This document shows positions 61,804 through 64,000 of a stretch of 64,000 nucleotides of DNA, piece by piece. A program made the position numbers and the translations under genes. Each line of letters starts with the position of its first letter. Position 1 is the first letter of the stretch. This DNA is from Paenibacillus lignilyticus. Its GTDB lineage: Bacteria; Bacillota; Bacilli; Paenibacillales; Paenibacillaceae. The DNA is taken from positions 1-64,000 of the forward strand of contig NZ_JAGKSP010000001.1 in assembly GCF_017942085.1 (NCBI RefSeq), given 5' to 3'. The notes under the pieces are model-generated. The model saw only the letters and a list, made by a program, of their open reading frames with translations, searched no databases and was not told the origin of the DNA.

Positions 61804-62991
61804 TTACTCTTGTGCCGCAAAGTCCTCCGCCATTGCAATCATGAGCTTCGCCGCTTTCAGCATCGCCCGTTCGTCCAAATCGAACTTCGGATGGTGATGC
61901 GGATAAGCAGCTCCGCAAGCTTCATTGCCAGCGCCTACGAACATGAAGCAGCCCGGAACTTCGCGCAAATAGTAGGTGAAGTCTTCCCCAGCCATAATCA
62001 GCGCGGATTCCTGTACACCTTCATTGCCAAATACCTCAGGTGCCACCTTGAAGAATCGTGCTGCTTCTTCCGGATCATTCACTACGGGAGGATACCCATC
62101 CCGGTACTCCAGTTCTGCCGTTGCGCCATAGATCGCCGCAGTTTGTGTCACGATCGTTCTCAGCCTGCTTTGAATAAAGGATCGGACCTCATCGGTGAAC
62201 GTGCGAACTGTCCCCGTCATCCGGCAACGTTCCGCAATGACATTGGCCGTCGAGCCTGCATGGATCGAACCGATCGACACAACGGCAGGATCTAACGGGT
62301 TCACGTTTCGGCTTACGATCGACTGGATCGCTTGTACAATGGCCGATGCGACCAAGACTGCGTCGACGGTTTCATGCGGTAGTCCGCCATGTCCGCCTTT
62401 GCCAGTAATATCGATATAAATTTCATCCGGCGCTGCCATGAACGGCCCCGGTTTCGTTGCGGCCAGACCATATGGAAGCGGTGTCCAGAGATGTACGCCA
62501 TAGATAGCATCAACGCCGTCGAGCGCCCCGCCCGCGATCATCCCCATCGCACCGCCGGGCGATACTTCTTCGGCAGGCTGGAAGATCAATCTTCTTTCCC
62601 CTGCGAAATGTTCTTTATTTTCACTATAGAAGCGGGCAATAGCAAGCATCGTTGCTGTATGCGCGTCATGACCGCAAGCATGCATAACACCGGGTACCTT
62701 CGAAATGTACGCCGTTTGTTTCTCATCTTGGATGGGAAGTGCATCGATATCGGTTCGAAGTGCAATGACCGGTCCCGGCTTATCGCCATATATGGAAGCG
62801 ACCAATCCGTAACCTCCGCCGACTCTGGTCTTCACTTCACAGCCTATCTCTGCCAGCTGCTGCTCGATCCAGCGAGATGTTTCCTTCTCATGAAAAGATA
62901 ATTCCGGATGCTGATGCATATACCTGCGCCACTGCACCATATTCGGATAGACAGTTTGCAGCTGTGCTTCCATCTTGTTTGTTATACTCAC
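61804..62991 (-). CDS. M20D-family amidohydrolase
   Basis: 395 aa metal-dependent deacylase, like hippurate hydrolase or N-acyl-amino-acid/N-acetyl-DAP deacetylases. Metal and catalytic motifs: HQHPELSFHEKET, LRTDIDALPIQDE, HACGHDAHTATML, PAEEVSPGGAMGMI, HGGLPHETVDAV (dimerisation domain), MAGEDFTYYL and YPHHHPKFDLDE. Substrate not readable. Start GTG (62991) with GAGGGGG about 9 bases upstream. Divergent from yugN. Confidence 0.92.
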   Translation of the reverse strand: MSITNKMEAQLQTVYPNMVQWRRYMHQHPELSFHEKETSRWIEQQLAEIGCEVKTRVGGGYGLVASIYGDKPGPVIALRTDIDALPIQDEKQTAYISKVPGVMHACGHDAHTATMLAIARFYSENKEHFAGERRLIFQPAEEVSPGGAMGMIAGGALDGVDAIYGVHLWTPLPYGLAATKPGPFMAAPDEIYIDITGKGGHGGLPHETVDAVLVASAIVQAIQSIVSRNVNPLDPAVVSIGSIHAGSTANVIAERCRMTGTVRTFTDEVRSFIQSRLRTIVTQTAAIYGATAELEYRDGYPPVVNDPEEAARFFKVAPEVFGNEGVQESALIMAGEDFTYYLREVPGCFMFVGAGNEACGAAYPHHHPKFDLDERAMLKAAKLMIAMAEDFAAQE

Positions 62992-63136
62992 GCTTACAAA
63001 CCCCCTCGCTCACAATTGACTTATGCTCTATTGTACCAGAATGAGAGAGTGAACTGAAATTTGTTTTTTGGCGATTTTAGGCAACATTTTTCGTAAATAT
63101 GTCACTTTTTGCGCCTTGAGGCAACGGGAGTTAGGC

Positions 63137-63165
63137 TTGCACTGGTGCATGAAAAATACTATCAT
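63137..63165 (+). promoter_or_regulatory. Sigma-A promoter of the YugN gene
   Basis: -35 TTGCAC (63137-63142), 17-base spacer, -10 TATCAT (63160-63165), 45 bases before the start codon. Confidence 0.65.
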
Positions 63166-63210
63166 GAATAAGAAGAAAACCTGTTCTGAAGCTTGAAGGA
63201 GGATCACCCT

Positions 63211-63555
63211 ATGATTATTGAGAATACAGGCCTGAACGGCATGACTAGCGAACTCGCGCACCTTGACGAGTCGGCGGAGAAGCTTGGCTTTGTTCGCTGG
63301 CAATGGGAATATTACCGCGCTACGTACGACCTGAAGCTGGAAGACCGCACAAATCGTGAAGAATACTTCCTGCGCTTCAATGTCCGCGCAATTGAAGGTA
63401 AGCTGGAGTCCTCTCACGCTGTGCTGCAAGTGGAATCCGTTTATATCGGACGAGCTACGTTCCCGCATGGTCTGGACTATGAATCGCCTGTACCTCAGCC
63501 GATTCTGAATGCGGCAACTCAACGTCTGCAAGAATTGAAGAAATTGCTTGCCTAG
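63211..63555 (+). CDS. YugN-like family protein
   Basis: 114 aa. Resembles Bacillus YugN in length and in the segments FVRWQWEYYRATYDLKLED and EEYFLRFNVRAIEGKLES. No known function. The ATG at 63211 has AAGGAGG 8 bases upstream, better than the frame start at 63193. It ends 6 bases before the FtsW/RodA gene, so the two are probably co-transcribed. Confidence 0.85.
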   Translation: MIIENTGLNGMTSELAHLDESAEKLGFVRWQWEYYRATYDLKLEDRTNREEYFLRFNVRAIEGKLESSHAVLQVESVYIGRATFPHGLDYESPVPQPILNAATQRLQELKKLLA

Positions 63556-63561
63556 TTGGCT

Positions 63562-64000
63562 ATGAAGCCACAAACGACGAAAACAAAGACACTCGGCCTG
63601 CGCGGCAGGCCGGATTTCTTGCTTCTGGTGCTCACGCTGCTTTTAGTCGGCTTTGGTCTTGTTATGGTGTTCAGCGCAAGTTCAAACACGGCTGTGATTT
63701 CGAAAGCCTCGAATTTCGACGCCTTGTATTATACGAAGCGACAGCTGATGTGGGCCGTCTTAGGAACGATCTCGATGTTCGTAGTGATGAACATCCCCTA
63801 TACCGTGTTCAAAAAAGGCTTCATCCTCTACTTCATCCCCGTTATGATTACGCTCATTTTGGTCCCTTTTGTCGGCAAAGAATTAAACGGTGCTCAAAGC
63901 TGGCTCTATATCGGGCCGATCGGCATTCAGCCCACCGAATTCGTCAAGCTGGGTCTCATCCTTTATTTAGGCTCACTGATTGCCAAGAAAGGCGAGAAGT
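63562..64000 (+). CDS. FtsW/RodA/SpoVE-family protein, 5' part
   Basis: The first 146 residues of a SEDS-family peptidoglycan polymerase, cut by the window edge. A cytosolic basic tail is followed by TM segments at about 18-37 (LLLVLTLLLVGFGLVMVFSA) and two more. The sequence VFSASSNTA, and GAQSWLYIGPIGIQPTEFVKLG (the first 20 residues GAQSWLYIGPIGIQPTEFVK) are strong family signatures. FtsW makes septal wall; SpoVE and RodA act in the cortex and sidewall. The subfamily needs the rest of the gene. Confidence 0.9.
   Translation, partial: MKPQTTKTKTLGLRGRPDFLLLVLTLLLVGFGLVMVFSASSNTAVISKASNFDALYYTKRQLMWAVLGTISMFVVMNIPYTVFKKGFILYFIPVMITLILVPFVGKELNGAQSWLYIGPIGIQPTEFVKLGLILYLGSLIAKKGEK

Overview
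The window looks like chromosomal DNA of a spore-forming Firmicute of the Paenibacillaceae (Paenibacillus, Cohnella or a close relative). The basis is moderate GC, strong AGGAGG-type ribosome binding sites, sporulation genes (spoVM, a spoVIF-like gene, a GerMN lipoprotein), an S-layer-homology protein, a T-box riboswitch, RicF/YlbG genes and the Bacillales block from remA to recG. I see no phage, plasmid, insertion sequence, CRISPR, rRNA or tRNA. Nearly all genes are recognisable housekeeping families. The unusual material lies in intergenic repeats, in regulatory wiring and in a few accessory proteins.

Layout. 1-2531 (minus): a dynamin-like GTPase cut by the window edge, a small conserved protein and nth. 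2646-7512 (minus): a cell-envelope operon of amidase, GerMN lipoprotein and SLH protein. 7513-8298: an ordered array of eight palindromes. 8299-11393: leuCD with a divergent LysR gene. 11382-20295: methionine salvage (mtnU, mtnE, mtnW, mtnX, mtnB) interleaved with proline synthesis (proB, proA, proC). A proline-type T-box precedes proB, and the gene spacing places mtnWXB downstream of it. 20347-22797: DUF2515 protein, SRAP protein, SpoVIF-like protein.

22872-42763 is the conserved Bacillales block, read here mostly on the minus strand: remA, gmk, rpoZ, coaBC, priA, def, fmt, rsmB, rlmN, stp, prkC, rsgA, rpe, a small membrane protein, spoVM, rpmB (plus strand), the Asp23-family gene, fakA, degV, recG. 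It joins guanylate supply, transcription, CoA synthesis, replication restart, translation initiation, rRNA modification and Ser/Thr phosphosignalling. 43175-45884 (minus): dapF and a fused homocysteine methyltransferase/MTHFR. 45885-46924: a gene-free kilobase with two unrelated repeat systems. 46925-48709: a methyltransferase and a MerR-methyltransferase fusion, each behind a promoter with a 19-bp spacer. 48805-53607: a Ca2+ P-type ATPase and the divergent rqcH.

53686-55975 (minus): LysR regulator, PHP phosphoesterase and a truncated CarH-like MerR protein. 56094-57493 (minus): RicF (YlbF), YlbG and an unknown protein. 57588-61111 (minus): a bacterial XPB helicase with its partner. 61248-62991 (minus): a CBS protein and an M20 amidohydrolase. 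63211-64000 (plus): YugN and the start of an FtsW/RodA-family gene.

Starts were re-chosen from ribosome binding sites where the longest frame was unlikely. Functions are by family recognition from reading the proteins; no database search was run.
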